DNA of 64,000 bases from Rossellomorea vietnamensis (GCF_025398035.1 NZ_CP104558.1:3204501-3268500); one strand, 5' to 3'; positions 33,439-42,404 are shown, counted from the stretch's first letter. Translations and numbers: made by a program. The notes: generated by a model not told the origin, from the letters alone.

Positions 33439-34803
33439 GTGAAGCTTAAAACAACGTATGAAGGAGCAGTATACTCATTTTCGTCTTTAAAAGAATTATT
33501 CGCTAAGGCGAACGAAGAAAAATCAGGTGACCGCCTGGCAGGCATCGCAGCTGAGACGGTTCAGGAACGGATCGCAGCAAAGGAAGTATTGAGTCATTTG
33601 ACTCTTACAGAGATCAGGGAACATCCCCTCCTTTCGCCGGAAGAAGATGAAGTGTCCAGAATGATAGAGAATCAGGTGAATAAGCCTGTCTATGAATCCA
33701 TTAAGAATTGGTCCGTGGCAGAGTTGAGGGAGTACATCCTGGATGACGCCACTTCGGGTAGTGATTTAAAGAGAATCAGTAGAGGATTGAACAGTGAGAT
33801 GATTGCGGCGGCGGCAAAGATCATGTCCAATCTCGATCTCGTCCATGCAGCGAATAAGATGGAAATCTTAACTACATGTAACAGTACGATCGGTTATAAG
33901 GGGACACTCGCTTCACGGCTGCAGCCAAACCATCCGACGGATAATGTGGACGGGATGATCGCCTCCCTTAAAGAAGGACTTTCCTACGGTATGGGGGATG
34001 CTGTCATTGGAATTAACCCTGTGGATGATTCAGTTGAAAGCGTCAAACGTCTGCTTCATGCTACCAAGAGCTTCATGGACGATTGGAACATTCCCACTCA
34101 AAACTGTGTCCTTGCTCATGTGACGGCCCAAATGAAGGCGATTGAACAAGGCGCGCCGGCAGATATGATCTTCCAAAGCATCGCAGGCACGGAAGCGGCC
34201 AACCGCTCCTTCGGTATTTCGGCGTCCTTACTTGAGGAAGCGAATGATACGGCGAGGACGCTTGGGACGGGAACAGGTCCTCAGAGGTTATATTTTGAAA
34301 CAGGGCAGGGATCAGAGCTTTCTGCTGAAGCCCATTACGATATCGATCAGATGACCCTTGAGTCAAGAAACTATGGATTTGCCGCCTGTTACGATCCTTT
34401 TATTGTCAACACGGTAGTCGGTTTCATTGGACCCGAATACCTCTACAACAATAAACAGGTCATCCGGGCCGGACTCGAAGACCATTTCATGGGGAAATTG
34501 CACGGCATTCCAATGGGGGTGGATGTGTGTTACACGAATCATATCAAAGCGGATCAAAATGATATCGAGGATCTGGGTGTACTCTTGACCGCTTCCGGTG
34601 TGAACTTTGTCATCGCGACTCCGATGGGGGATGACTGCATGCTGAACTATCAATCTCTGAGCTATCATGACGTGGCCGCCATCAGACAGACGATGAGGAA
34701 ACGCCCATCCCCGGTATTTGAAGAATGGCTTGAGAAAATGGGAATCTTTGAAAACGGTAAACTCGGTAAAATCGCCGGAGACCCGACCATCTTTTCACGA
34801 TAG
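33439..34803 (+). CDS. eutB: Ethanolamine ammonia-lyase large subunit, copy 2
   Basis: 454-aa EutB. More like the enteric enzymes as I remember them than copy 1 (MKLKTTYEGAVYSF, NKPVYESIKNWSVAELREYI, IVNTVVGFIGPEYLYNNKQVIRAGLEDHFMGKL). Active-site motifs: SRLQPNHPTDN, VIGINP, LYFETGQGS, CYTNHIKADQND. GTG start follows AAAGGAGGC at 8 nt. It is the partner of eutC2, which begins 12 nt after the stop. Confidence 0.95.
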   Translation: MKLKTTYEGAVYSFSSLKELFAKANEEKSGDRLAGIAAETVQERIAAKEVLSHLTLTEIREHPLLSPEEDEVSRMIENQVNKPVYESIKNWSVAELREYILDDATSGSDLKRISRGLNSEMIAAAAKIMSNLDLVHAANKMEILTTCNSTIGYKGTLASRLQPNHPTDNVDGMIASLKEGLSYGMGDAVIGINPVDDSVESVKRLLHATKSFMDDWNIPTQNCVLAHVTAQMKAIEQGAPADMIFQSIAGTEAANRSFGISASLLEEANDTARTLGTGTGPQRLYFETGQGSELSAEAHYDIDQMTLESRNYGFAACYDPFIVNTVVGFIGPEYLYNNKQVIRAGLEDHFMGKLHGIPMGVDVCYTNHIKADQNDIEDLGVLLTASGVNFVIATPMGDDCMLNYQSLSYHDVAAIRQTMRKRPSPVFEEWLEKMGIFENGKLGKIAGDPTIFSR

Positions 34804-34815
34804 GAGTTGAAGGAA

Positions 34816-35793
34816 TTGAATCCAGAGCTTATCGAACACGTAACCAAACTGGTCATGGAGAAAATGCAAGGCCAGCAACATACAGGAGTAAATACAGCGT
34901 CACCGGTCAAATTTTGGGATCATACATCGGGGAATGAAAATAAAACCGCTTATTCCCGCAAGCAGGATGAATCGCCTGCGAAACACCAGGGTGAGCTGAT
35001 CAAATTCAATCCTTACAGTGAAGCTCCTCAAGAGAGTGAGGCGAAGCCCCCCTCAGAAAAGCGGCCAAGTCGGGGAGAGGAATCAGTTTCTCAGGAACTT
35101 CAGGAGCTGAAGGATAAGACGCCGGCAAGGATCGGAGTGGGAAGGGCGGGGGTAAGGCCCAAAACCGATACATGGCTGAAATTCCGCTTCGACCATGCTG
35201 CGGCAGTGGATGCCGTATACGGAGATGTAAAGGAATCGCTTTTATCCCGTCTGGAATTGTTCAAGGTGAACACACAGGTCGAGGATAAAGAGGTATATAT
35301 CCGCAGGCCGGATTATGGAAGGAAGCTCTCTGAAGAGGCAAAACGAACCATTTCAGATCGCTGCAAACAAGCCCCGACCGTCCAAATCGTCGTATCGGAC
35401 GGCTTGAGTTCAAGTGCGATTGAAGAAAATGTAGAAGATGTGTTTCTTTCACTAAAGCAATCCCTTACCAGTCTCGATCTTGATATGGGAACCCCGTTCT
35501 ATATCGAAAAGGGAAGAGTGGCTGTCATGGATGACGTCGGGGAACTGCTGAAGCCTAAGGTCGTCGTGTTATTGATAGGAGAAAGACCTGGACTTGTCAG
35601 TGCAGAATCGTTAAGTGCCTATTTATGCTACAAACCGAGAAAGGGGATCATTGAAGCCGATCGTATGGTGATCTCCAACATTCATAAAGGTGGTATCCCC
35701 CCTGTTGAAGCAGGCGCGTATCTGGGGACGGTCATTCAGAAAATTTTAAAATATGAAGCAAGCGGTGTGTCACTTGTGAAGAAGGAAGAATAG
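34816..35793 (+). CDS. eutC: Ethanolamine ammonia-lyase small subunit, copy 2
   Basis: 325-aa EutC with a longer N-terminal arm than copy 1: targeting-like helix MNPELIEHVTKLVMEKM, then about 80 residues of low-complexity linker rich in Pro/Ser/Glu/Lys before ELKDKTPARIGVGRAGVRPKTDTWLKFRFDHAAAVDAV. Core motifs QIVVSDGLSSSAIEENVED and LLIGERPGLVSAESLSAYL are intact. TTG at 34816 is chosen: AGGAG lies 9 nt upstream, whereas the TTG at 34807 would touch the ribosome site. Shell genes follow directly. Confidence 0.94.
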   Translation: MNPELIEHVTKLVMEKMQGQQHTGVNTASPVKFWDHTSGNENKTAYSRKQDESPAKHQGELIKFNPYSEAPQESEAKPPSEKRPSRGEESVSQELQELKDKTPARIGVGRAGVRPKTDTWLKFRFDHAAAVDAVYGDVKESLLSRLELFKVNTQVEDKEVYIRRPDYGRKLSEEAKRTISDRCKQAPTVQIVVSDGLSSSAIEENVEDVFLSLKQSLTSLDLDMGTPFYIEKGRVAVMDDVGELLKPKVVVLLIGERPGLVSAESLSAYLCYKPRKGIIEADRMVISNIHKGGIPPVEAGAYLGTVIQKILKYEASGVSLVKKEE

Positions 35794-35805
35794 GAGGGGA
35801 CGGAA

Positions 35806-36459
35806 ATGGCATTAGAACGGATCTATGCAGATATCCTGGCGATACGGATCATCCCGAATGTAGATGACGAATTAGCCAAACAGTTTAAATTGGAGCCACA
35901 TCACAGGAGCCTGGCCATCTTCACCTCGACCGTCGATGATATTGGATATACAGCACTTGATGAAGCGACAAAGCGCGCTGAAGTGGAAGTGGTCTACGCC
36001 CGGTCCTTTTACGGAGGTGCCGCCCATTCGTCAGGTCCGCTATCCGGGGAGATGATCGGGATCATGGCAGGACCTTCCCCCGATGAAGTGAAAAGTGGGA
36101 TGGAGGCCGTACTTCAAACGTCTGAGTCAGGAGCTTTCTTTGAAGCCCTGGATGTTGAGAAGAGTCATGCGATTTATGCCCATGTGGTATCCAGGACTGG
36201 GACGTATCTTTCCAAAGAGGCAGGAATCCAACAGGGAGAGCCGCTGGCCTATTTGATCGCCCCTCCGCTGGAAGCGGTATATGGTCTGGATGCTGCGTTA
36301 AAGGCAGCTGATGTGGAGCTGGTTAAATTCTTCGGTCCGCCATCTGAAACCAACTTTGGAGGTGGTCTTCTGACAGGATCACAATCAGCATGTCAGGCTG
36401 CGGCTGAAGCCTTTCGTGAAGCCATAACAGACATCAGTCACAATCCAGCCAGATATTGA
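35806..36459 (+). CDS. eutL: EutL trimeric shell protein
   Basis: 217-aa tandem-BMC-domain protein (BMC-T). Typical EutL opening (LERIYADILAIRIIPNVDDELAKQF), GYTALDEATKRAEVEVVYARSFYGGAAHSSGPLSGEMIGIMAGP in the first half and FFGPPSETNFGGGLLTGSQSACQAAAEAF at the end of the second. EutL trimers form gated pores in the shell. Ribosome site AGGAGGGG, 13 bp after eutC2. Confidence 0.96.
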   Translation: MALERIYADILAIRIIPNVDDELAKQFKLEPHHRSLAIFTSTVDDIGYTALDEATKRAEVEVVYARSFYGGAAHSSGPLSGEMIGIMAGPSPDEVKSGMEAVLQTSESGAFFEALDVEKSHAIYAHVVSRTGTYLSKEAGIQQGEPLAYLIAPPLEAVYGLDAALKAADVELVKFFGPPSETNFGGGLLTGSQSACQAAAEAFREAITDISHNPARY

Positions 36460-36492
36460 TCACCATTAAGAACAGGAAAGGAGAGTGGTAAT

Positions 36493-38016
36493 GTGCCATT
36501 CGATAAAGATCTCCAATCCATCCAGGAAATGAGGGATGCTGTCAGCAGGGCAAAAGAGGCTCAAATGAAATACTTGTCCTTTAGCCAGGAACAAGTAGAC
36601 GATATTGTGAAGCAGGTGGCAGAAGCCGCCTATGCAAAATCACTCGAGCTCGCTCAAATGGCTGTAGAAGAGACTGGTATGGGATTAGTGGAGCACAAGA
36701 AAATCAAAAATGAAGTCGGATCCATGGACGTTTATGAATCGATCAAGGATGAAAAGACGGTAGGGATCATAGGTGAGGATCGGGTAAAGAAAGTAACGGA
36801 AATTGCCTATCCGTTCGGAGTCGTAGCAGGAATCATCCCGACAACCAATCCTACTTCAACGGCCATTTTCAAAACATTGATCTCGCTAAAGACGAGAAAC
36901 GCGATTGTCGTCAGTCCCCACCCCCGGGCAGTGAACTGTACCGTTGAAGCATTAAAGATATGCCATGATGCCGCTGTTAAAGCGGGGGCTCCCGAAGGAT
37001 TGGTCGGATGGATTTCGAAGCCCTCCATGGCGGCAACCAATGAGTTGATTAAGCACCGGGAAATCGATGTGATATTGGCAACAGGTGGCGGAGGCTTAGT
37101 CCGCGCAGCCTATAGCTCCGGAAAGCCTGCCTATGGCGTCGGACCGGGGAATGTTCCGGTTTATATTGAAAAATCCGCGAAGGTGAGTCAGGCGGTATCC
37201 ATGATCGTAGACAGCAAATCATTCGATAATGGAACGATTTGTGCAACGGAGCAGGCCATCGTGGTCGACCGTAATATTCAGCAAATGGTCATGAGGGAGC
37301 TGAAGAATAACGGGGCATATATCCTGAATGAGGAAGAGAAGGCTGCACTGGAGAAGATCATTTCCCCTGCACCCGGTAAATTAAATCCTCATATTGTCGG
37401 TCAGCATGCAGTGAAGATCGCCGGTTTGGCAGGGATCACCGTACCCGAAGACACAAGAGTATTAATCGCAGAGGAAACCAGGGTTGGGAAGCATATCCCC
37501 TTTTCCATTGAAAAGCTGTCACCGATTTTCGCTTTATATACAGCCGACAGTTACGGGGAAGCGAAGGATTATTGCTTAAAGCTCCTTCATCTTGGGGGAA
37601 GGGGCCACAGTTTATCACTCCATACGACCAATGATGATGTGGCTAAGGAAATGGCCATTGAGATGCCTGTGTCCCGGATGATGGTCAATACTCTGTCATC
37701 CATCGGGGCAGTAGGGGCCACAACAGGCTTAAAGCCATCCTTGACGCTCGGGTGCGGGTCCTTCGGAGGCAATATTACATCAGATAATGTTTCTGCCCGC
37801 CATCTCATCAATATTAAGAGAATGGCCTATGGGATCAAGGAGCCTTCCATACCGAAAGCATCACCTCCCGTCTCTATAAAGAAAGAGTCGAAAGAGAATC
37901 AAGAGGTCGAACAAATTGTGGAACAGGTATTAAAGCAGGTACCTCAAAACGAGATGGACCCTGAGCAGTTTGCTGAAATGGTGAATCAAGTTATAAAAAA
38001 ATATCAATTACAATAA
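36493..38016 (+). CDS. eutE: EutE CoA-acylating acetaldehyde dehydrogenase
   Basis: 507-aa aldehyde dehydrogenase superfamily enzyme that converts acetaldehyde, NAD and CoA to acetyl-CoA. Rossmann segment (about 90-240: AYPFGVVAGIIPTTNPTSTAIFK, ATGGGGLVRAAYSSGKPAYGVGPGNVPVYIE) and catalytic Cys250 in DNGTICATEQ are present. After the enzyme ends near residue 455, a linker leads to a helical tail (VEQIVEQVLKQV...) that looks like a C-terminal shell-targeting peptide. GTG start after AAAGGAG at 8-9 nt. Confidence 0.94.
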   Translation: MPFDKDLQSIQEMRDAVSRAKEAQMKYLSFSQEQVDDIVKQVAEAAYAKSLELAQMAVEETGMGLVEHKKIKNEVGSMDVYESIKDEKTVGIIGEDRVKKVTEIAYPFGVVAGIIPTTNPTSTAIFKTLISLKTRNAIVVSPHPRAVNCTVEALKICHDAAVKAGAPEGLVGWISKPSMAATNELIKHREIDVILATGGGGLVRAAYSSGKPAYGVGPGNVPVYIEKSAKVSQAVSMIVDSKSFDNGTICATEQAIVVDRNIQQMVMRELKNNGAYILNEEEKAALEKIISPAPGKLNPHIVGQHAVKIAGLAGITVPEDTRVLIAEETRVGKHIPFSIEKLSPIFALYTADSYGEAKDYCLKLLHLGGRGHSLSLHTTNDDVAKEMAIEMPVSRMMVNTLSSIGAVGATTGLKPSLTLGCGSFGGNITSDNVSARHLINIKRMAYGIKEPSIPKASPPVSIKKESKENQEVEQIVEQVLKQVPQNEMDPEQFAEMVNQVIKKYQLQ

Positions 38017-38032
38017 ATTGGAGGAATGAAAA

Positions 38033-38326
38033 ATGAGTAGAGAACTAACAGCATTAGGAATGATCGAGACAAAAGGATTGGTAGCATCCGTTGAGGCAGC
38101 TGACGCCATGGTAAAGGCAGCAAATGTGCATTTAGTCGGAAAAGTCCATGTAGGTGGCGGAATTGTCACGGTATTAGTAAGAGGGGATGTCGGTGCAGTT
38201 AAAGCGGCAACTGACGCAGGATCTGCAGCCGCACAGCGCGTAGGCGAAATCATGAGTGTCCACGTGATCCCACGCCCACATAACGAATTAGAAAGCATTC
38301 TGCCGAAACAAACGGTTGAAGTATAA
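38033..38326 (+). CDS. eutM: EutM hexameric shell protein
   Basis: 97-aa canonical single-BMC-domain protein: [60 protein letters not shown], ending VIPRPH. This is the major facet hexamer. Pore loop KVHVGGG. Ribosome site TTGGAGGAATG at 7 nt. Lies between eutE and eutD. Confidence 0.97.
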   Translation: MSRELTALGMIETKGLVASVEAADAMVKAANVHLVGKVHVGGGIVTVLVRGDVGAVKAATDAGSAAAQRVGEIMSVHVIPRPHNELESILPKQTVEV

Positions 38327-38354
38327 ATCGGTCAAACAGTGAGGAGTATGAAAC

Positions 38355-39008
38355 ATGAATAATAAAGCCATTCAAACGATTGTGGAAGAAGTCATGTCCC
38401 GATTATCTCAGGAAACAGAAAAGAAGCACTCTGTTCCGATGGCGGTTTCTGCTCGGCATTGCCATGTAAGTCAGTCCGATCTGGAAGTTCTCTTTGGAGA
38501 AGACTATAAGCTGACGAAGAAGGCCGATCTGTCCCAACCCGGTCAATTCGCTGCAAACGAATCCATCACCATTGTGGGACCAAGAGGAAGCCTTGAAAAA
38601 GTGCGCATTCTTGGTCCTGCCCGAACCATGACCCAAGTAGAAGTGAGCCGGACCGATTCGATTAAACTGGGGGTTAAGCCTCCTCTCCGGGAATCCGGTG
38701 ATATAAATGGTTCGGCTCCTATCACGCTTGTGGGTCCAAAAGGGAGTCTCTACAAGAAAGAGGGACTGATCATTGCCCAGACTCATATTCACATGACACC
38801 GGAAGACGCTCAGAGTTTTGGAGTGGGAAATGGAGAAATAGTGGAAGTGAAAGTGGACGGCGATCGTCCTGTTACATTGGGTAAGGTGCTGATTCGTGTA
38901 TCTTCCAGGTACAAGCTTGAAATGCATGTCGATACGGACGAAGCAAATGCTGGATTGATTACGGGGAAAACGACAGGGACACTGGTGAAAAACGGAGAGA
39001 TTCTATGA
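38355..39008 (+). CDS. eutD: PduL-type phosphotransacylase (EutD role)
   Basis: 217-aa zinc-dependent phosphate acyltransferase, unrelated in fold to classic Pta. N-terminal targeting helix (NNKAIQTIVEEVMSRL), then two beta-barrel domains with zinc ligands in VSARHCHVS (residues about 32-40) and AQTHIHMTPEDA. It exchanges CoA for phosphate on acetyl-CoA, regenerating CoA inside the compartment and giving acetyl-phosphate for ATP synthesis. Overlaps the next gene by 4 nt. Confidence 0.93.
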   Translation: MNNKAIQTIVEEVMSRLSQETEKKHSVPMAVSARHCHVSQSDLEVLFGEDYKLTKKADLSQPGQFAANESITIVGPRGSLEKVRILGPARTMTQVEVSRTDSIKLGVKPPLRESGDINGSAPITLVGPKGSLYKKEGLIIAQTHIHMTPEDAQSFGVGNGEIVEVKVDGDRPVTLGKVLIRVSSRYKLEMHVDTDEANAGLITGKTTGTLVKNGEIL

Positions 39009-39658
39009 TCGATCGCGAATTAGTCGAACAAATCGTCACTGAGGTGTTGAGGAAGCTCCATACTACAGAAGTCCAGCCGCCCTATATATCAAAGCCCAAC
39101 CTCCTTGTGATAGGAGACATAGCCAGCTTAGAGCCTGAGCAATTCGTGAAAATGGAATCATCGTGGAACCTGTTATTCTGCGACTCTCTTGAACACGCGG
39201 AACTCCATACAGCTGAGAGAGTCGTATTTTTAGAGGCAACACAGGATTTGATCGTGAAAGGAGCACTCGGTATAGGGGATACGCCCGAAAGTGAACTCCT
39301 ATCACGTTGTATTCTGGAGTATGTACCCGTTACCCTTATTCCAAAGAAGTATATTAGCCAGTTTCTGTTTGATCACAGCAGACAGAACTCGGACTATATT
39401 CAGCAGTTACTCTCTTACAAAAAGCTGTTGCTGAAATTTGGAGTCAAGGTAGAAGAATGGAGTACCTTCATCGATCACAAGAGGGAAGAAGGAAAACAGG
39501 AATTGACGGCGACTGTGCCAAAGAAACCACTACTCACACAAAGAGATGTTCAAGATCATCAGGAAGATGAAATCAAAGTCGATCAACAGACGATCATCAC
39601 CCCACTGGCACGTGATACAGCAAGGGATTTAGGGAAGAGGATCAAGGTGATGGACTAA
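39005..39658 (+). CDS. Microcompartment-associated protein of unknown role
   Basis: 217-aa protein found in the position of the uncharacterised gene between pduL and eutN in other Firmicutes eut loci. N-terminal targeting-type helix MIDRELVEQIVTEVLRKL, an alpha/beta middle (NLLVIGDIASLEPEQF...LLFCDSLEHAELHTAERVVFLEATQDLIVKGALGIGDTPESELLSRCILEYVPVTLIP) reminiscent of a flavoprotein-like or PduM/EutQ-like fold, and a short end motif ITPLARDTARDLGKRIKV also seen in other compartment proteins. No catalytic residues identified. Coupled to eutD by an ATGA overlap. Confidence 0.8.
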   Translation: MIDRELVEQIVTEVLRKLHTTEVQPPYISKPNLLVIGDIASLEPEQFVKMESSWNLLFCDSLEHAELHTAERVVFLEATQDLIVKGALGIGDTPESELLSRCILEYVPVTLIPKKYISQFLFDHSRQNSDYIQQLLSYKKLLLKFGVKVEEWSTFIDHKREEGKQELTATVPKKPLLTQRDVQDHQEDEIKVDQQTIITPLARDTARDLGKRIKVMD

Positions 39659-39676
39659 AGAAGGGGAGAGAAGATC

Positions 39677-39964
39677 ATGCAATTAGGGATGGTAATTGGC
39701 AACGTATGGGCGACAAGGAAAGAGGATGATCTGAAAGGGTTGAAATTCCTCGTCGTTCAGCCTGAACTCCCCGATGGCCAGTCGATGGAAGTGCCCTTCA
39801 TTGCGGTTGACCGGATCGGGGCAGGCGTCGGGGATCAAGTACTGGTAACCCGGGGAAGTGCTGCGGCCAATATGTCCATGGACCCTAATTTGCCCATCGA
39901 TGCCCTCATTATAGGAATCATTGACTCGATTGATGTGGAAAAGGAAAGAGGTGAAGAACGATGA
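39677..39964 (+). CDS. eutN: EutN/CcmL pentameric vertex protein
   Basis: 95-aa BMC-P protein: MQLGMVIGNVWATRKEDDLKGLKFLVVQPE, VDRIGAGVGDQVLVTRGSAA, and ALIIGIIDSI are the standard blocks. Five copies cap each icosahedral vertex. Ribosome site GGGGAGAAGATC. Overlaps the next shell gene by 4 nt (ATGA). Confidence 0.96.
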   Translation: MQLGMVIGNVWATRKEDDLKGLKFLVVQPELPDGQSMEVPFIAVDRIGAGVGDQVLVTRGSAAANMSMDPNLPIDALIIGIIDSIDVEKERGEER

Positions 39965-40377
39965 GCAGATCATTGGGATTAATCGAAACAAGAGGACTGA
40001 TCGGTTCCATTGAAGCGGCGGACGCCATGTTGAAATCAGCCGATGTCACACTGGTCAAGCAGGAAAAAGTCGATGCCGCCCTCGTGACCGTTTTGGTACA
40101 GGGAGATGTCAGTGCTGTACAGGCGGCTGTCGATGCGGGGAAAGAAGCTGCCAAACGGGTTGGAGAACTCGTATCCGCACTGGTTATTCCCCATCCGGAT
40201 GAAGAGATTGGGAATGTTCTTTTGAAAGATAAAAAATTACCTGAGGTAAAGCCTGATAAGAGGGGCCCGCAGCCTAAAGGGAAAAGACCTTCTAAGAAAA
40301 AGGAGGAAGTTCGGCAACCTTCAAAAGCCGACTCGAAAAAGGCAGAAGACAATAGTGAAAATCCATCACCGAAGTAG
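39961..40377 (+). CDS. BMC shell protein with Lys-rich tail (EutK/PduK-position)
   Basis: 138-aa protein: one BMC domain (1-87: LGLIETRGLIGSIEAADAMLKSADVTLVKQEKVDAALVTVLVQGDVSAVQAAVDAG) followed by about 50 residues of very basic, Pro/Ser/Lys-rich, probably disordered tail. EutK and PduK also carry C-terminal extensions, EutK a helix-turn-helix; no such fold is visible here. The tail could bind nucleic acid, cargo or neighbouring compartments. Last shell gene; malate dehydrogenase follows 46 bp on. Confidence 0.85.
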   Translation: MSRSLGLIETRGLIGSIEAADAMLKSADVTLVKQEKVDAALVTVLVQGDVSAVQAAVDAGKEAAKRVGELVSALVIPHPDEEIGNVLLKDKKLPEVKPDKRGPQPKGKRPSKKKEEVRQPSKADSKKAEDNSENPSPK

Positions 40378-40423
40378 TAACAGTGGAGAAAATCAAGGAT
40401 GATAGAGAACGGAGGAAAGAAGC

Positions 40424-41374
40424 ATGTCATTTAAAAGGAGAAAGATTGCCGTCATCGGGGCTGGGTTCACAGGTACCACCGCAGCGCTGATGCTCGCTCA
40501 AAAAGACCTTGGAGATATCGTCATTGTTGATATTCCTTCGCAAACCAATCCGACCAAAGGCAAAGCCCTGGATATGCTCGAAGCAGGTCCTGTACAGCGC
40601 TTTAATGCCAAGATTTCAGGGACATCCAGCTATGAAGACATTCAAGATGCCGACCTCGTCCTCATTACAGCGGGATTGCCCAGAAAACCGGGCATGAGCC
40701 GGGACGACCTGGTCGCAACCAATGAAAAAATCATGACGGATGTTTCTGAAAACATAAAGAAATACGCCCCAAACAGCTATATCATCGTCTTGAGCAATCC
40801 GGTCGATGCCATGACGTATGTCTGCTATAAAACCACCGGATTCCCCAAAAACAGGGTCATCGGACAGTCAGGAGTCCTCGATACAGCTCGATTCAATACC
40901 TTTGTCGCACAGGAGCTAAATGTCTCCGTCGAGGATGTCACAGGATTCGTCCTCGGGGGGCATGGAGATGATATGGTCCCACTTGTGCGCTATTCCTACG
41001 CAGGAGGCATTCCACTCGAAAAAATCCTTCCACAAGAAAGAATCGATGCCATCGTTGAAAGAACACGAAAAGGAGGAGGGGAAATCGTCAACCTCCTAGG
41101 ACAGGGAAGCGCCTATTACGCCCCCGCGGCAGCAATGGTCCAAATGGCTGAGGCGATCTTAATGGATAAAAAGAGAATCCTGCCATCCATCGCTTATCTT
41201 GAGGGAGAGTACGGCTACAACAATGTTTATCTTGGAGTCCCTACCGTATTAGGCGGGAAGGGAATAGAAAGCGTCATCGAGATTTCACTGACAGGCGAGG
41301 AAAAATCTAATTTAGACAAATCCGTTCAGTCCGTTAAAAAAGTGTTGGAAATGCTGAAAGTTGGGTCTGGGTAA
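40424..41374 (+). CDS. mdh: Malate dehydrogenase (LDH-like type) at the end of the eut operon
   Basis: 316-aa NAD-dependent malate dehydrogenase. Gly-rich [11 protein letters not shown], acidic VDIP for NAD, malate-type mobile loop with Arg87 and Arg93 ([12 protein letters not shown]), Arg156 and catalytic His180 ([10 protein letters not shown]). Very like B. subtilis Mdh as I recall it. The gene is 46 bp after the last shell gene, same strand, with its own GGAGG site, no terminator between. It has no shell-targeting helix, so it is probably cytosolic; see findings. A solo REP half-element follows. Confidence 0.9.
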   Translation: MSFKRRKIAVIGAGFTGTTAALMLAQKDLGDIVIVDIPSQTNPTKGKALDMLEAGPVQRFNAKISGTSSYEDIQDADLVLITAGLPRKPGMSRDDLVATNEKIMTDVSENIKKYAPNSYIIVLSNPVDAMTYVCYKTTGFPKNRVIGQSGVLDTARFNTFVAQELNVSVEDVTGFVLGGHGDDMVPLVRYSYAGGIPLEKILPQERIDAIVERTRKGGGEIVNLLGQGSAYYAPAAAMVQMAEAILMDKKRILPSIAYLEGEYGYNNVYLGVPTVLGGKGIESVIEISLTGEEKSNLDKSVQSVKKVLEMLKVGSG

Positions 41375-41390
41375 ACTATATTCTGGAAGG

Positions 41391-41417
41391 GAAGCACGGG
41401 GACGGTTCTCGTGCTTC
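41391..41417 (+). repeat. Solo REP half-element (element 10)
   Basis: GAAGCACG - GGGACGGTTCT - CGTGCTTC then T6. The stem pair differs from element 6 (C-G for A-T) but still pairs. It can act as terminator of the eut operon and as the left flank of the HUH transposase unit. Confidence 0.88.
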
Positions 41418-41628
41418 TTTTTTCCTGTTGCTTATTTTTAGAATATTATGGTAAGTTAGAATGAACTCCAGATTTTTCCTTCGTTATACTCTCTTTAAGT
41501 CTACAGATTTAATCTACTTATCTGTAATACTTCAATTTGGTGGAAATTCAGCTGTTTTGTGATAGTAAGCAAATGTTCTTGTTTAAAGTTCTAAAATCAG
41601 AAAAGGAAGATAGAAGGAGGTGAAATGA

Positions 41629-42402
41629 ATGCCTCGTCATGCAAGAAGGAAAAGCAAAACGGGAGTATACCATGTCATTGTGAGGGGAGCGAATAAACAG
41701 GAAATTTTTCACGATGATTTTGACCGCATAAAATACCTGGATCTCCTGCAGAAATATAAAAGCGAATCAGGCTTTCGAATGTACGCATGGTGCCTGATGG
41801 GAAATCACGTTCACCTGTTGATGAAAGAGGGAAGTGAAGATATTTCACTTGTGATGAAACGGGTGGGTGTGAGTTACGCCTTTTATTACAACTTCAAGTA
41901 CAATACGACGGGTCACCTTTTCCAAGACCGGTTTAAAAGTGAAAATGTAGAAAACCGCATGTATTTTTTGACTGTCGCACGATACATCCACCAGAATCCA
42001 ATAAAGGCAGGAATGGCTTCTCGACCCCATGAATGGAAGTGGAGCAGCTGTCCCGGTTACTACGGGAAGACGGTCTATCCACCAACCCTGCTTGATCCCC
42101 ACTATCTATTCAGTATGTTTTCTCCCCATCCATCCATTGCCCAGACTGAATTTAAAGAATTTAACGAGAGAAATAACGATGATCAATGCCTGGAGGCGAG
42201 CTCACTCAGAAGATTAACCGACGATGAGGCCAGAGTTGAAATCATGAAATGTCTCGGATCCTATGAAATCCCACAAGTGAAAAGCTTGTCCAGGGAAGAG
42301 AGAAATACCATATTGCGAAACGTAAAAGGAATTCAGGGATTGTCACAAAGGCAGGCTGCGAGGATACTGGGGGTTTCTCCTAGTTTGGTGTTTAAGGTTT
42401 AG
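41629..42402 (+). CDS. REP-associated tyrosine transposase (RAYT, Y1/HUH family)
   Basis: 257-aa single-strand DNA transposase-like nuclease. HUH motif His60-x-His62 in MGNHVHLLM, catalytic Tyr candidate Tyr119 in ARYIHQNPIKAGM, and GHLFQDRFKSE between them: this is the TnpA-REP/IS200-like fold. A C-terminal helix-turn-helix (LSQRQAARILGVSPSLVFKV, about 236-255) is added, which could recognise the hairpins. Excellent ribosome site AAGGAGGTGA. Not an IS200 proper (about 150 aa) because of its length and extra domain. Nearby REP hairpins are its likely substrates. Confidence 0.88.
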   Translation: MPRHARRKSKTGVYHVIVRGANKQEIFHDDFDRIKYLDLLQKYKSESGFRMYAWCLMGNHVHLLMKEGSEDISLVMKRVGVSYAFYYNFKYNTTGHLFQDRFKSENVENRMYFLTVARYIHQNPIKAGMASRPHEWKWSSCPGYYGKTVYPPTLLDPHYLFSMFSPHPSIAQTEFKEFNERNNDDQCLEASSLRRLTDDEARVEIMKCLGSYEIPQVKSLSREERNTILRNVKGIQGLSQRQAARILGVSPSLVFKV

Positions 42403-42404
42403 GG

